A stretch of 54,285 bases of DNA, taken from Bdellovibrionaceae bacterium UBA2339. GTDB lineage: Bacteria > Bdellovibrionota > Bdellovibrionia > Bdellovibrionales > JAMPXM01. Numbering within the stretch: the first letter of the stretch is position 1; every line of letters begins with the position of its first letter. The position numbers and the translations under genes were made by a program. The stretch lies in the NCBI GenBank assembly GCA_002344785.1, contig DDUL01000012.1:1-54285 (forward strand), written 5' to 3'. This document shows positions 1-9,155 of this stretch, one piece after another. The notes beneath the pieces are model-generated. The model searched no databases. It was not told where the DNA came from and was given only the letters and a program-made list of their open reading frames with translations.

Positions 1-424
1 CGGGCGCCGAGACGATGTTGAGTGGCTCTTGGTAGTCGATGACGATCACAACATAGTCGTGGTTCGCGAGACGGTGACCGAGGTGAGCATAGGCGCGCTC
101 AACACTCATGTGGCGCGCCGGCAGTAGAAAGATCACGGGCCAATTGGCGGCGCGAGATTCGCGAGGCAGGTAGGCGCGAAAACCAATCGGGCGTTCGGGG
201 CCAGGAATGCGGCCGTCGATGATGGCGGCTTCGCTCGCGGAGCCCGCCGAGCCTGTGGCCTCGCGAAGGTCCTGCTCGGCGAACTTGAGTTGTTGTTCAG
301 CTGTGTGACGAGTCGAAATCAAATCTTGAACGTCTCGGAGCGCGATCCCAAACAATAGAAAGATCGCGACCGCAAACAGGGAAACGATGGCGAGGCGGGA
401 TTTGGTCTTGGACTTTGATCGCAT
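1..424 (-). CDS. Partial alpha/beta-hydrolase-like membrane-anchored protein (C-terminus beyond window)
   Basis: An open frame of 141 codons runs from an ATG at 424 leftwards off the window edge. Residues about 1-30 hold basic residues followed by a hydrophobic stretch (SRLAIVSLFAVAIFLLFGIA), which looks like a signal anchor. A linker follows, then PVIFLLPARHMSVERAYAHL and YVVIVIDYQ. That strand-helix-strand pattern is seen at the start of alpha/beta-hydrolases such as dienelactone hydrolase or PAF-acetylhydrolase-like enzymes. The nucleophile elbow and catalytic acid/His would lie outside the window, so neither activity nor substrate can be assigned. It is divergent from the ABC-F gene at 571, with about 146 bp between them. 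No clear Shine-Dalgarno precedes the ATG, so the start is uncertain. The membrane anchor is well supported; the fold assignment is an inference from a short stretch. Confidence 0.6.
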   Translation of the reverse strand, partial: MRSKSKTKSRLAIVSLFAVAIFLLFGIALRDVQDLISTRHTAEQQLKFAEQDLREATGSAGSASEAAIIDGRIPGPERPIGFRAYLPRESRAANWPVIFLLPARHMSVERAYAHLGHRLANHDYVVIVIDYQEPLNIVSAP

Positions 425-570
425 GCGTTCAGTGTGCTCGCTGCCGACCATTGTCGGCAAGTGAACTGACGTGGAGGCGAGTGAAGGGATTTGCAGTTTC
501 GAAAAGTCTAGAAATGCCGTCGCCACAGGCGGCGAAGCCGTGATAAAAAAGCTCAATTGGAGGACGAACC

Positions 571-2508
571 TTGTCAGGAAGCAACCCCAACCCACTTCGG
601 CAAATCAATCTCTTGCAGGTGCAAAGCGCGAGCAAGAGTTTTGGTGCGCGCTCTTTGTTCCAGGGGCTGAAGCTGTCGGTGAATGAAGGTGAGCACATTG
701 GTGTCATCGGTCCCAACGGTGCGGGGAAGACGACGCTGTTTAAGGTGTTGGCGGGTCTTGACGAGTTCGACTCGGGCCAGATCGTGCGATCGCACAAGCT
801 TCGTCTGGGGTATTTGGCGCAGGAGGAGATCGGCGAGGACTTGAGCCGACGAGCTGAAGATGTGTTGCGTGAGGTTTCTCAGCGCCCTTTGTGGGAGATG
901 TTGGAGCTAGGTCAAGGCTTGGGACTTAAACCGGAGCACTTTGCGAGTCCGCTTCGGGAGTTGAGTGGCGGCTATCGAATGCGCGTGAAACTTTTGTGTT
1001 TGCTCGCGCAAGAGCCGAATCTTTTGCTGTTGGACGAGCCGACAAATTTCTTGGATTTGGAGAGCGTGCTCACGCTGGAGCGCTTTCTTGTCGATTACGA
1101 AGGCGCCTTTCTGCTGATCTCACATGATCGCGAGTTTTTACGGCGAGTGACGGATCACACTTTGGAAATTGAGCAAGGCGAGGCGACGAAATTTCCTGGG
1201 AATCTCGATGATTATTTTGAGCAGAAAGAGCAGCTGCGCAAGATTCTCGAGGCGCAAGCGGCTCAGCAGGCCGATCAGCGCGCGCGAATCGAGGACTTTG
1301 TCGCGCGCTTTGGCGCAAAGGCCACTAAGGCTCGACAGGCGCAGAGCCGACTGAAGCGTCTGGAAAAAATGGAGAAGATCGAAATCAAGAAACTGCCGAC
1401 GCGAGCGCGGATTCGCTTGCCGCTGCCTCAGCGCACGGGGCGCGAGATCTTGCGATTAGAGCAGGGCGAGTTGGGATATCCAGACCGAACTATTCTCCGC
1501 GAAGTGGATTTGCGACTTGAGCGCGGGCAGCACATTGGCGTTGTGGGTTTCAACGGCGCGGGAAAATCAACTTTGCTCAAGACTTTGGCGGGCCGTTTGC
1601 CCCTTCGATCAGGTCAGTTGGCGTGGGGGGCCGATGTGCGGGTCGCCTATTATGCTCAGCACGTGGCGGATGAGCTGCGACTGGATCAGAGCGTGTGGCA
1701 AAGTTTGAGCGAGAGCGCGCCTCGGGATTTGCCTCAGCAAGATGTCTTAGATCTTGCCGGCGCGCTGCTGTTTTCTGGCGACGCCATTCAAAAACCCATT
1801 CGAGTTCTATCGGGTGGAGAAAAGTCGCGCGTTGCTTTGGGCCGACTCTTGCTTCAACGCTGTCCACTGCTGTTGCTGGACGAGCCGACCAACCATCTGG
1901 ACTTCGACACCGTGGAAGCATTGACCGAAGCTCTGCGCGCCTATGAAGGAAGCGTCGTGGTGGTGAGCCATGATCGCAGCTTCATTTCGCGAGTGGCGAC
2001 ACAAATCCTGGAAATCGACGACGGACGCGCGCGTGTTTATCCTGGAACCTATGACGAGTATGTGTGGAGCTTGGAGCGCGGAGCCTTTCGTCGCGAACAA
2101 GAAAAGGCACAGGCCCAGACGAGGTCCGAGCAGAGTGAAAGTGTCAGGTCGCAAGCGGCATCGGGCGTGGAGTCTAGCGCGAACTCATCTTCGACGGCGT
2201 CGACGTCGTCGAAGATGAGTTTGCTTGGAGGCGCGGATCTTTCCGACGCAAAGCTTAAGGCGCTCAAGCGTGAGGCGGAACGTCAGCAACTCAAGCTTGA
2301 GGTCAAACTTCAGCAAGCGGAAATCAAAGCTCGAGATGTCGAATCGCAATTGGGTCAGGCCAATCCTCATGAACTCACGGTTCTTGCCGAAGCGCTTCGC
2401 CAAGCCACCGAGGATGTCGCCGGGCTTGAAGAAGAGCTTTTGCAGGTGATGACTCAGCTTGAGCACTTCGAGAATTTAGAGCGCGAGCGCGCTTCGGGGG
2501 GGACATGA
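571..2508 (+). CDS. ABC-F family ATP-binding protein (Uup/YheS-like)
   Basis: A soluble protein of 645 residues with two ABC ATPase domains and no membrane domain, as in ABC-F proteins that act on ribosomes. The first domain has Walker A GPNGAGKTT near residue 47, signature LSGGYRMRV near 131 and Walker B LLLLDEPTN near 152. The second has FNGAGKST near 327, LSGGEKSRVAL near 413 and LLLLDEPTN near 434. The linker between them is charged and Lys/Arg-rich, as expected for the ribosome-probing arm. A Ser-rich stretch (about 515-550) and a charged coiled coil (about 560-645) form a C-terminal extension like that of Uup. The TTG start at 571 is supported by GGAGG at 559-563. It overlaps the next gene by four bases (ATGA). 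Which ABC-F subgroup it belongs to cannot be settled by eye. Confidence 0.93.
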   Translation: MSGSNPNPLRQINLLQVQSASKSFGARSLFQGLKLSVNEGEHIGVIGPNGAGKTTLFKVLAGLDEFDSGQIVRSHKLRLGYLAQEEIGEDLSRRAEDVLREVSQRPLWEMLELGQGLGLKPEHFASPLRELSGGYRMRVKLLCLLAQEPNLLLLDEPTNFLDLESVLTLERFLVDYEGAFLLISHDREFLRRVTDHTLEIEQGEATKFPGNLDDYFEQKEQLRKILEAQAAQQADQRARIEDFVARFGAKATKARQAQSRLKRLEKMEKIEIKKLPTRARIRLPLPQRTGREILRLEQGELGYPDRTILREVDLRLERGQHIGVVGFNGAGKSTLLKTLAGRLPLRSGQLAWGADVRVAYYAQHVADELRLDQSVWQSLSESAPRDLPQQDVLDLAGALLFSGDAIQKPIRVLSGGEKSRVALGRLLLQRCPLLLLDEPTNHLDFDTVEALTEALRAYEGSVVVVSHDRSFISRVATQILEIDDGRARVYPGTYDEYVWSLERGAFRREQEKAQAQTRSEQSESVRSQAASGVESSANSSSTASTSSKMSLLGGADLSDAKLKALKREAERQQLKLEVKLQQAEIKARDVESQLGQANPHELTVLAEALRQATEDVAGLEEELLQVMTQLEHFENLERERASGGT

Positions 2509-3035
2509 AGGTCGGCGCCATCAAGGATCGCTTGTTGGGTTGGGCCTGGCGACTTTGGAATCTGTGGCCGCCGTTTCTGGGGGCGGGGATTCGACTGACA
2601 CAGGTTGCGCCGGATTGGTCGCGTGTTGAGGTGCAGCTCAAGCTACGATTTTGGAATACCAACTATGTCGGCACACAATTTGGCGGCTCGCTCTTTGCGA
2701 TGTCGGATCCCTTTCTCATGGTCATGGCGCTTCGACGCTTGGGACGAGACTACGTGGTTTGGGACAAGGCCAGTCGGATTCGCTTCGTGCGACCCGGCAC
2801 TTCAGATTGTCGGGTGGTGTTCGAACTGAATGATGAGTTGCTGAAGGAACTTCGAGATCGCGCCCAAGCTGAGTCGAAATTTGATTGGGTGATCCCAGTT
2901 GAGATCTTCGATCGCGAAGGCCGAGTGGTGGCGCGTGTGGAGAAAACTTTGTATGTCGCAACTCGTGCCTATCATATGAGTCGAAAGTCAGAGACCTCGG
3001 AGTCAGCGGCTTCGCCCTCTCGTTCCGAGACGTGA
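2505..3035 (+). CDS. DUF4442 (hotdog-fold, thioesterase-like) protein
   Basis: A 176-residue protein whose centre (LRFWNTNYVGTQFGGSLFAM) matches the DUF4442 pattern, a hotdog-fold family related to acyl-CoA thioesterases. SRIRFVRPG and the following strands complete the fold, and the C-terminal 25 residues are polar and Ser-rich. The ATG overlaps the stop of the ABC-F gene (ATGA), so the two are probably translated together. DUF4442 members are of unknown or putative thioesterase function, and no substrate can be inferred here. It is convergent with the MFS gene, whose stop lies about 10 bp downstream. Confidence 0.85.
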   Translation: MKVGAIKDRLLGWAWRLWNLWPPFLGAGIRLTQVAPDWSRVEVQLKLRFWNTNYVGTQFGGSLFAMSDPFLMVMALRRLGRDYVVWDKASRIRFVRPGTSDCRVVFELNDELLKELRDRAQAESKFDWVIPVEIFDREGRVVARVEKTLYVATRAYHMSRKSETSESAASPSRSET

Positions 3036-3045
3036 GCTTCACTGA

Positions 3046-4284
3046 TCAGTTGATTTCGAGGCGGCCGTTGTTGAGGTCGCTCATGCTGTTGGCGAGGCTG
3101 GGTCGTCGTGCAAGCCAAGGCATCAGCGTGCTGAGGGCCAGTGCGCCGATCGCACAGGCCGCGATGACGCTGGGGTAGCCATGCGCTTGGGCGAATTGCG
3201 AGGCGAAGGCTTCGCCGATGCTGGTACCGATATTGGAAAACACCATGAGGAGCGCAAAGCTTGTTGCGGGAGCGTGTCGATCGGCCATCAGCATGGCCAA
3301 GATCACGTAGCAGGTTTCTTGAAACGACCAAGCTGTGCCCCAGAGTACGCCAGCGTAAATGGCAGTCGAAGCGGATTCGATCAGGAGGAGACTCAAGCCG
3401 GCGGTGCCTAAGAGCGCGAGCGATAGGCGCGCCGTGCGGCCTCGGCCCAATCGCCAGGCGCACCAGCCAGCGAGCAAGGCGCCGATCACTGCGCCAATGC
3501 CGCGAAGACTGCCATAATTGCCAAGACCTTCGCCCGTGAGTTTTAAATTCTCGGCCCAATGCAATGTGATCAGGCCGTCGAGTCCAAATGAGAAGATCGA
3601 GTACAAAAGTGCGTAGCCGACAAAGAAGGCTCGGTCGGTGGTGAAGTACGCCGTCAACGGACGAAATTGCGCACTCCAAGAGGGGGCTTCGCGTGGCCCG
3701 CTGGGTTCGCGAACCTTGAGAAGCACGATCAGCCAGGCGAGCCCGCAAAGACCAGAGAGTGTCACGAAGACGCGGCTAAAATTGAAATCATGGGCGAGCT
3801 GACCAAAGACCCATGAGAGTAAGATGAGGCCAGCGGCCCGGCCCGCCATCATGGACGACTGAATGGGTGCGGACTCGTCGACTTGCGAGACTTCGATCGC
3901 CCAGGCGTCCGCGCAGGTGTCGAAGATCGCAATACCGAGGCAGGCGGTGAAGATGCAAATTGCGAACAGTGAGAAATTTTGCGCCGGATGAATCTGACTG
4001 AGCCACGCAAAGCAGATCGTTGAGAGAAGAAGGCCAGAAAGCATGTAAGGTCGGCGGTGGCCAAGACGAAAGAGTGAGACCCGATCGCTCCAAGCGCCAA
4101 GAAAAATTTTGAGAATGAAGGGTAGGAGCAAAGCACTGGTCAGCCAGCCTATGGCCTCGAGGGAAATCCCCTGAGCCTTGAGATAAGGCTTTTGAAAATT
4201 CGTGATGTAAGCCAGCACAGCGCCTTGTGTGAAGTAGAGCGCAGCGAAGATGAGATAGATTGGACGAAAGTGGAGTCGCGTCAC
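3046..4284 (-). CDS. Major facilitator superfamily transporter
   Basis: A 412-residue polytopic inner-membrane protein with about 12 hydrophobic segments. The loop between helices 2 and 3 carries GAWSDRVSLFRLGHRRPY, a good match to the MFS motif A (G-x3-D-R-x-G-R-R) and similar in arrangement to AmpG/folate-biopterin-like MFS proteins. A second, weaker copy in the loop after helix 8 (AWRLGRGRTARLS) fits the internal duplication of the family. The GTG start at 4284 gives an N-terminus that enters helix 1 at once (YLIFAALYFTQGAVLAYITN). The substrate cannot be read from the sequence. It is monocistronic by layout, convergent with the DUF4442 gene and divergent from the DUF2914 gene. Confidence 0.9.
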   Translation of the reverse strand: MTRLHFRPIYLIFAALYFTQGAVLAYITNFQKPYLKAQGISLEAIGWLTSALLLPFILKIFLGAWSDRVSLFRLGHRRPYMLSGLLLSTICFAWLSQIHPAQNFSLFAICIFTACLGIAIFDTCADAWAIEVSQVDESAPIQSSMMAGRAAGLILLSWVFGQLAHDFNFSRVFVTLSGLCGLAWLIVLLKVREPSGPREAPSWSAQFRPLTAYFTTDRAFFVGYALLYSIFSFGLDGLITLHWAENLKLTGEGLGNYGSLRGIGAVIGALLAGWCAWRLGRGRTARLSLALLGTAGLSLLLIESASTAIYAGVLWGTAWSFQETCYVILAMLMADRHAPATSFALLMVFSNIGTSIGEAFASQFAQAHGYPSVIAACAIGALALSTLMPWLARRPSLANSMSDLNNGRLEIN

Positions 4285-4386
4285 GCCTAGAGGCTAGAGA
4301 GCGCGGTGAGGCGAGTCAATGTGTAGAGTGTTTGCGTGCTGGGTGTTTGAGTGTGGCCTAAGGCTTGGGTAAGCTGAAGCTCGCTT

Positions 4387-5580
4387 ATGAAGACTTCCCA
4401 CGATGATCGCTCCGCAACCCAGGCCGTGAATTCACCAAACTCTGCTGAGTCGGCGCGTGGATTGCGGGGATTTTATCTTCGGCATGAGAAGCATGCGCCG
4501 GCGGCGTTTTTCATCGCGGGCTTTTTGTTTGATGTCTTGACCTTGGGTCGCATTGACGATCCGTTGACGATTTTTTCGCAGCTCGGCTACTTGCTCATCG
4601 TCTCTGTCGTTTGGCGCCTTGAGCTGCGCGCCGAATTGCACTCCGAAAAGTCGCCAAAAAAATCTCCGGATGGCCAGCTCGGGTTCTTTGCCCGATGGCG
4701 CGATCGCTTCTGGCGCTATCACGACGAGATCGTGCACTTCCTCTACGGAAGTTTGCTGTCGGCTTACACCTTGTTTTACTTTAAGAGCGCTTCGCTGGCC
4801 ACGTCCTTCATCTTTATGTTCGCACTGACAGTGCTCTTGATTGCCAACGAGATGAGTCGATTTCAAAAGTCAGGTCCGCACTTGCGCTTGGCGCTTTTGA
4901 GTCTCTGTTGGATGTCCTTTTTTAGTTACGTTTTGCCCACTCTATTTGGGTTTGTGGGCTGGTTCCCGTTCGCATTGGCCGTGCTGGCGGGTGTCGTGGT
5001 GGTCTTTGCGCTGCTGAAATGGACAGGCAAGGGACTGATCTCGACGCATGAGGTGTTGGGCTTTCAGCTTCGCAAAGCTCGCGCGATCACGCTGATCGTG
5101 GCGCTCGGACTCACGCTGGCGTATGCGCTTCGATGGTTGCCGCCCGTGCCGATCGCGGCCTTGCAAATTGGCGTGTATCATCAAGTCGAGCGAGTGCCTG
5201 GGGGAATATATCGCGTGAAGTATGTTCGTCCTTGGTACGCCTTTTGGCAAAGCGGGGCGCAAACTTTTGCGGCTCGACCCGGAGATAAAGTGCATGTTTT
5301 CGCTCGCGTCTTTGCGCCTGGCCGTTTTCGCGACGAGCTCCGCGTGCGCTGGCTGAAGCAGGGGGCGCGCGGATGGGAGGGGACGGATTCAATTCCGCTC
5401 ACTTTAGTGGGTGGAAGAGACGATGGGTTCCGAGGCTTTGCACTCAAGCAGAACTACACCCCAGGCAAGTGGCGCGTGCAGCTTGAGACGACGGAGGGGC
5501 GCGAGATTTCACGAATTAGTTTTGAGATCGTGGCGGATCACGGCACGGATGAGCGGGATTGGATGATTGAAGACTACTGA
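4387..5580 (+). CDS. Polytopic membrane protein with C-terminal DUF2914 domain
   Basis: A 397-residue protein. After a polar N-terminus, several hydrophobic helices fill residues about 30-255. From about 260 onward a soluble beta-rich domain carries the pattern of DUF2914 (FWQSGAQTF; a Trp-containing middle; GKWRVQLETTEGREISRISF near the end). DUF2914 domains usually sit outside the membrane in proteobacteria and have no established role. The ATG at 4387 lacks a strong Shine-Dalgarno. It is followed after 67 bp by the DUF3332 lipoprotein gene in the same direction. Domain recognition is by motif only; function is unknown. Confidence 0.82.
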   Translation: MKTSHDDRSATQAVNSPNSAESARGLRGFYLRHEKHAPAAFFIAGFLFDVLTLGRIDDPLTIFSQLGYLLIVSVVWRLELRAELHSEKSPKKSPDGQLGFFARWRDRFWRYHDEIVHFLYGSLLSAYTLFYFKSASLATSFIFMFALTVLLIANEMSRFQKSGPHLRLALLSLCWMSFFSYVLPTLFGFVGWFPFALAVLAGVVVVFALLKWTGKGLISTHEVLGFQLRKARAITLIVALGLTLAYALRWLPPVPIAALQIGVYHQVERVPGGIYRVKYVRPWYAFWQSGAQTFAARPGDKVHVFARVFAPGRFRDELRVRWLKQGARGWEGTDSIPLTLVGGRDDGFRGFALKQNYTPGKWRVQLETTEGREISRISFEIVADHGTDERDWMIEDY

Positions 5581-5647
5581 TTCCGCAGTTTTCATATTCT
5601 TGAGATAGTGAGTCGTAAGGGATCGCTGAAATACAAGGGAGTGTTCA

Positions 5648-6208
5648 ATGTTCAAAGTTTTGCGAAAGTCTCTGTTTGTCGCCTTGGCCATGATGGCGGC
5701 CGGATTGGCCTCACTCAACACAGGCTGTGCATCGGGTGGTTTCAAGCTGACTCGTCAGTATGCCGGCTGGGTCAATAGCCAAACGCTGATCCTTCGCGTG
5801 GTACTTTACATCTTAACGATGGTCGTATTTGCGGTCACTTTGGTGATCGATGCGGTCGTGTTCAACACTATGGACTTCTGGGAGGGGCGAGTCTCTCAAG
5901 GCACTTATGAGTTTGAGAAAGACGGGCAAACTTATGTGGTGGAGCATCGGCTCAATGATGGATTGCGAAGCTCGAGGATCGAGGTCCGCCAAGCTGGACG
6001 AGTTCTCAAGACGATGTCGATCGAGGAAACGCGCACGGGCAGCATCGAATATCATGAAAATGGTGAGCGAAAGGCCGAGGTCGACCAGATCTCCGCTGTT
6101 CCTCGCATCACCTACTTTGCGAAACAGGGTCAGGTTCTGAAGCGTAGCGAGTTGCAGCTGCCCGAGAGTTTGCCCGCGCCCGTGGCCTCGTCCTTGGCGC
6201 GACGCTGA
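5648..6208 (+). CDS. DUF3332 family lipoprotein
   Basis: A 186-residue protein. The N-terminus has two Lys/Arg residues, a hydrophobic core and a lipobox-like LNTGC near residue 27, so it is probably lipidated. Next come a Phe-Lys-Leu-Thr segment, a single membrane helix (LRVVLYILTMVVFAVTLVID) and VFNTMDFWEG. This order (lipobox Cys, helix, FNT-[IM]-[DE]-FW) is typical of DUF3332. The C-terminal half is soluble and beta-rich. The ATG at 5648 follows AAGGGAG. Function is unknown. A GC-rich hairpin at 6257-6279 lies just downstream. Confidence 0.85.
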   Translation: MFKVLRKSLFVALAMMAAGLASLNTGCASGGFKLTRQYAGWVNSQTLILRVVLYILTMVVFAVTLVIDAVVFNTMDFWEGRVSQGTYEFEKDGQTYVVEHRLNDGLRSSRIEVRQAGRVLKTMSIEETRTGSIEYHENGERKAEVDQISAVPRITYFAKQGQVLKRSELQLPESLPAPVASSLARR

Positions 6209-6256
6209 TTTCACGCCTGGGTTACCGGAGTCTTCAGAATTCAGAGATAAAGTCAG

Positions 6257-6279
6257 CCCGCCGATTGTGGGTCGGCGGG
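6257..6279. terminator. Hairpin between convergent genes
   Basis: CCCGCCGA (6257-6264) and TCGGCGGG (6272-6279) are perfectly complementary with a 7-nt loop. It sits between the stops of the convergent genes ending at 6208 and 6308, where a bidirectional terminator is expected. There is no T-run on either side, so it may be only a transcript-end hairpin. Confidence 0.5.
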
Positions 6280-6307
6280 GTCGAGTGAATGCGGGGTTTG
6301 CAAAAAT

Positions 6308-6790
6308 TTAGTTTGTTCTCTCGCAATCGATGCGAAGGAATCGGCCCTTGCTTTCCATATCGTCGAGTCGACTCAGATCTTGAACGACGTCACCATAGCC
6401 AAACTCGATGTGCGCATTCTTCAGTGAGTCGCCGGTGGTGTTCGGCAAGGCGGGCACTGTGACAGAAAGCGTTTTTTGCGTCTCGGTGTCCGTCACTTCG
6501 ATGATCACGTATTCGTAGGCCGAGTTGTAGTTCATCACGATCTCGTAGATCGAATCTCGGCAAGTCATGTGCGACTGGCAGTCGATGCTCTCGCGGTGAC
6601 CATCGCGCAACTGGATTTTGCGAGGCATGGAAGATCGAATGCGATTGTCGATGCGACAGTCGAGTTCCAATACACTGACAGCATGTGCGGGCGCACTGAA
6701 GCACAAGGCGAGCCCGACGAACGCGAGCAGGGACATCGTCTTGCTTCGAGTTTGAGCGAATTTGACCAAGGCGACTGAATTCCTGAACAT
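6308..6790 (-). CDS. Secreted protein of unknown function
   Basis: A 160-residue protein not recognised as any family. The ATG at 6790 is preferred over an upstream in-frame start because GGAGG lies six bases before it. The N-terminus has basic residues, then MSLLAFVGLALCFSAPAHA, a classic signal peptide with an AHA cleavage site near residue 37. The mature part has four Cys (in ELDCRID, IDCQSH, MTCRD and the final RIDCERTN), probably in disulfides. It looks like a small beta-sandwich (EYVIIEVTDTETQKTLSVTV). It is convergent with the DUF3332 gene. A periplasmic or surface location is inferred. Confidence 0.72.
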   Translation of the reverse strand: MFRNSVALVKFAQTRSKTMSLLAFVGLALCFSAPAHAVSVLELDCRIDNRIRSSMPRKIQLRDGHRESIDCQSHMTCRDSIYEIVMNYNSAYEYVIIEVTDTETQKTLSVTVPALPNTTGDSLKNAHIEFGYGDVVQDLSRLDDMESKGRFLRIDCERTN

Positions 6791-7048
6791 AACGACCTCC
6801 AGGTGCGTCCGCGACAAGGCGTGGACGAAGTTAAGAACTGAACGACGACCTGCTGGCCATCGCCCTCTCAAGAGCGAGCGGCGGAAGCTCACGCGTTGAG
6901 GATGCCGCAGTCACATCAAAGCTGTACGCCGAGGTCTAGAAGTAGATCGGAAGTTGAAATTTTTCTTTCCCTCCTCAGGTGAAAGCCCCGCGAACTTCCC
7001 AAACTCAGCTTTGCGCAAGCCTTAGCCTGTGATTCAATAAAGGGCCAA

Positions 7049-9031
7049 TTGAAGGGGACGCGTGTTGTGGATGTCTTAAGTTCGGTCTTCCAAGAGCTGG
7101 CGCATCTCAAGACGCCCAATGATCGGGTGCTCTGGCTTGTGCGTTTGCTGCGCTGGTTGCAGCGGCCTCGCTCAAAAGTCGAGAAGCGCGATCGGTGGGA
7201 AACGGTGTACTCCACACGGATCAAGTTCATGCTGCTGCTTTTGCAAGGGCGGCCCGAGTGGCGACAGCCGTTTGCTGAACAAGTTGTGCAGGCCGTTGTG
7301 GAGTTGGCGCGGCCGCTTTCCTTGGCGACCGTGGGCCTGCCTCAGCATCCGAGCTTTCTTCAGGATTTGGTTGCACGAGTTCAATACAAGATATTGCCAC
7401 GAGCGCCGCTGGCTCATGATCTCCAGTCGGTCGTCGGCGAAGTGTTTGATGACCCCATGGAGTCCATTCTCATCGATCAAGTCGACGAGAAGCTATTGGC
7501 CGAGGTCATCGCTATTTTGTCCGCATCCATGACCGAGGCCCAATCCGCGACTTTGCAGGCCTCACTTCGCTCGGCGGAACGCGTATTGAGCGTGCAGCTA
7601 TTGGAAAATGCCATGGGCTTGAGGCGTTTGATGGGCGAGGTGACCATCGCGCTGGAGGCATTGCCCGAGTATCGTCTGGATGCGCATTTGGCGACAGCCT
7701 CTGGGGCGCGAAATGTTTCGGGCGTGCTTTTCGAGCTTGAACTTGCGGATTCAGAGTTGTCGCGACTTGAGAGTGATCTGGAATTCAAGGGTGTTCAGGT
7801 CAACACCGTCTTTCTCATCGAGCTCCATCGATCGAGGCTTCGTCGCCTGAGGCAGATCTTGATGGTGCAAGCCGCCCTCGGAAATCAAGTTGAGATTTCG
7901 CGCGCGGTGCGGTCACTGATGTCGCAGATGGTGGAGGACTTGAATTCGCAAACGAGTTTGTGGGCGTTTTTGCGGGCAAACTTCGCGTTGCTCGCGCGGC
8001 GAGTGGTGCACACGAACTCGCAGATCGGCGAGCATTATGTGGCGCGAACTTGGCTGGATGTGCGAGCTATGTTTCGTTCGGCGCTGGGAGGCGGTGCGCT
8101 CACGGCCCTCACGGTGTATGTGAAGTTTTTAAGTGGGCAGCTGGGTGTTTCGGGCTTTCTTAAGGGCGCGATCGACAGCGCCAACTACTCGGCGAGCTTC
8201 CTCGGTATTCAGCTGCTGGGCTTCACCTTGGCCACCAAGCAGCCATCGGCCACGGCGCCTTTCATCAATCGACAAATGCAAACCTCAATTCGCGAAGCCG
8301 GCGAAACGCTGTTGGCACTGGTACGAACGCAATTGATTGCGGTGCTTGGAAATATTGTCGCTGTGTTGCCGATTGCTTGGAGCGTGGCGTGGGCGTTGAG
8401 CGCCGCGGGCTGGCCTTTGATGAATGCCCAGCAAGCTGAAAGCATCATCAATTCGACCGTGGCCTATGGACCAACGCCCTTGTTTGCGGCATGGACAGGG
8501 GTTTTGCTGTTCACGTCGAGTTTGCTGGGTGGTTGGTTTGAGAACTTTTGCGTCAGCACGCAACTTCCAGCACGTTTGGCGAATAGTCGGCGCTTGCGTC
8601 AGTGGGTCGGGATTGAGCGAGCCCAAAAGATCGGTCGATTGATTGATGAGAAGGGCGATGCGCTGGCGGGTAACTTAAGTTTGGGATTGCTATTGGGTTT
8701 TGTGCCGGTCTTTATGAAGTTCTTCAACTTGCCGCTGGATGTTCGGCACGTCACACTCGCGACCGGAGCCTTGGCCTCGGCACTCCCGTATGTGGATTGG
8801 GCGACAATCGCGACACCGGTCTTTGTCGCCGCCGTGTTGGGCTTATTGATGATTGGTGCGATCAATCTCACGGTGAGTTTCCTCTTGGCTTTCTCCTTGG
8901 CTTCGCTGTCTTCGGGTGTCGACAACAAAAAGCTTCTGAAGCTCTTGAAGTGGGGCTTGCAGCGGATTCTACGGCGCCCTTGGGCCTTGTTTGTGCCTGA
9001 GCGGCTCAATCGCGAAGAGCCGGCAAATTGA
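7049..9031 (+). CDS. SpecificRecomb (Gcr) family membrane protein
   Basis: About 660 residues. The N-terminal 330 residues are soluble and helical. The C-terminal half has several membrane segments, for example around residues 430-460, 480-500, 540-560 and 575-625. Length and layout match the family annotated as site-specific recombinase Gcr (SpecificRecomb). No serine- or tyrosine-recombinase catalytic motif is visible, and the membrane helices argue against a DNA recombinase, so the family name should be treated with care. Start choice is open: TTG at 7049 has only a weak AGGG before it, while GTG at 7067 has AAGGGG about ten bases upstream. No partner gene is evident nearby. Confidence 0.75.
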   Translation: MKGTRVVDVLSSVFQELAHLKTPNDRVLWLVRLLRWLQRPRSKVEKRDRWETVYSTRIKFMLLLLQGRPEWRQPFAEQVVQAVVELARPLSLATVGLPQHPSFLQDLVARVQYKILPRAPLAHDLQSVVGEVFDDPMESILIDQVDEKLLAEVIAILSASMTEAQSATLQASLRSAERVLSVQLLENAMGLRRLMGEVTIALEALPEYRLDAHLATASGARNVSGVLFELELADSELSRLESDLEFKGVQVNTVFLIELHRSRLRRLRQILMVQAALGNQVEISRAVRSLMSQMVEDLNSQTSLWAFLRANFALLARRVVHTNSQIGEHYVARTWLDVRAMFRSALGGGALTALTVYVKFLSGQLGVSGFLKGAIDSANYSASFLGIQLLGFTLATKQPSATAPFINRQMQTSIREAGETLLALVRTQLIAVLGNIVAVLPIAWSVAWALSAAGWPLMNAQQAESIINSTVAYGPTPLFAAWTGVLLFTSSLLGGWFENFCVSTQLPARLANSRRLRQWVGIERAQKIGRLIDEKGDALAGNLSLGLLLGFVPVFMKFFNLPLDVRHVTLATGALASALPYVDWATIATPVFVAAVLGLLMIGAINLTVSFLLAFSLASLSSGVDNKKLLKLLKWGLQRILRRPWALFVPERLNREEPAN

Positions 9032-9155
9032 TTGGGCTTGGGATTTTCAATTTGTGATCAATTGACTCAACGGGCGCGTGGCGCGCGCAGCAGGGGCCAT
9101 TGAATTTCATCGAGGCGACTTGCCACGAGCAGTTTGAAATCCTAAAACGCTTCAC

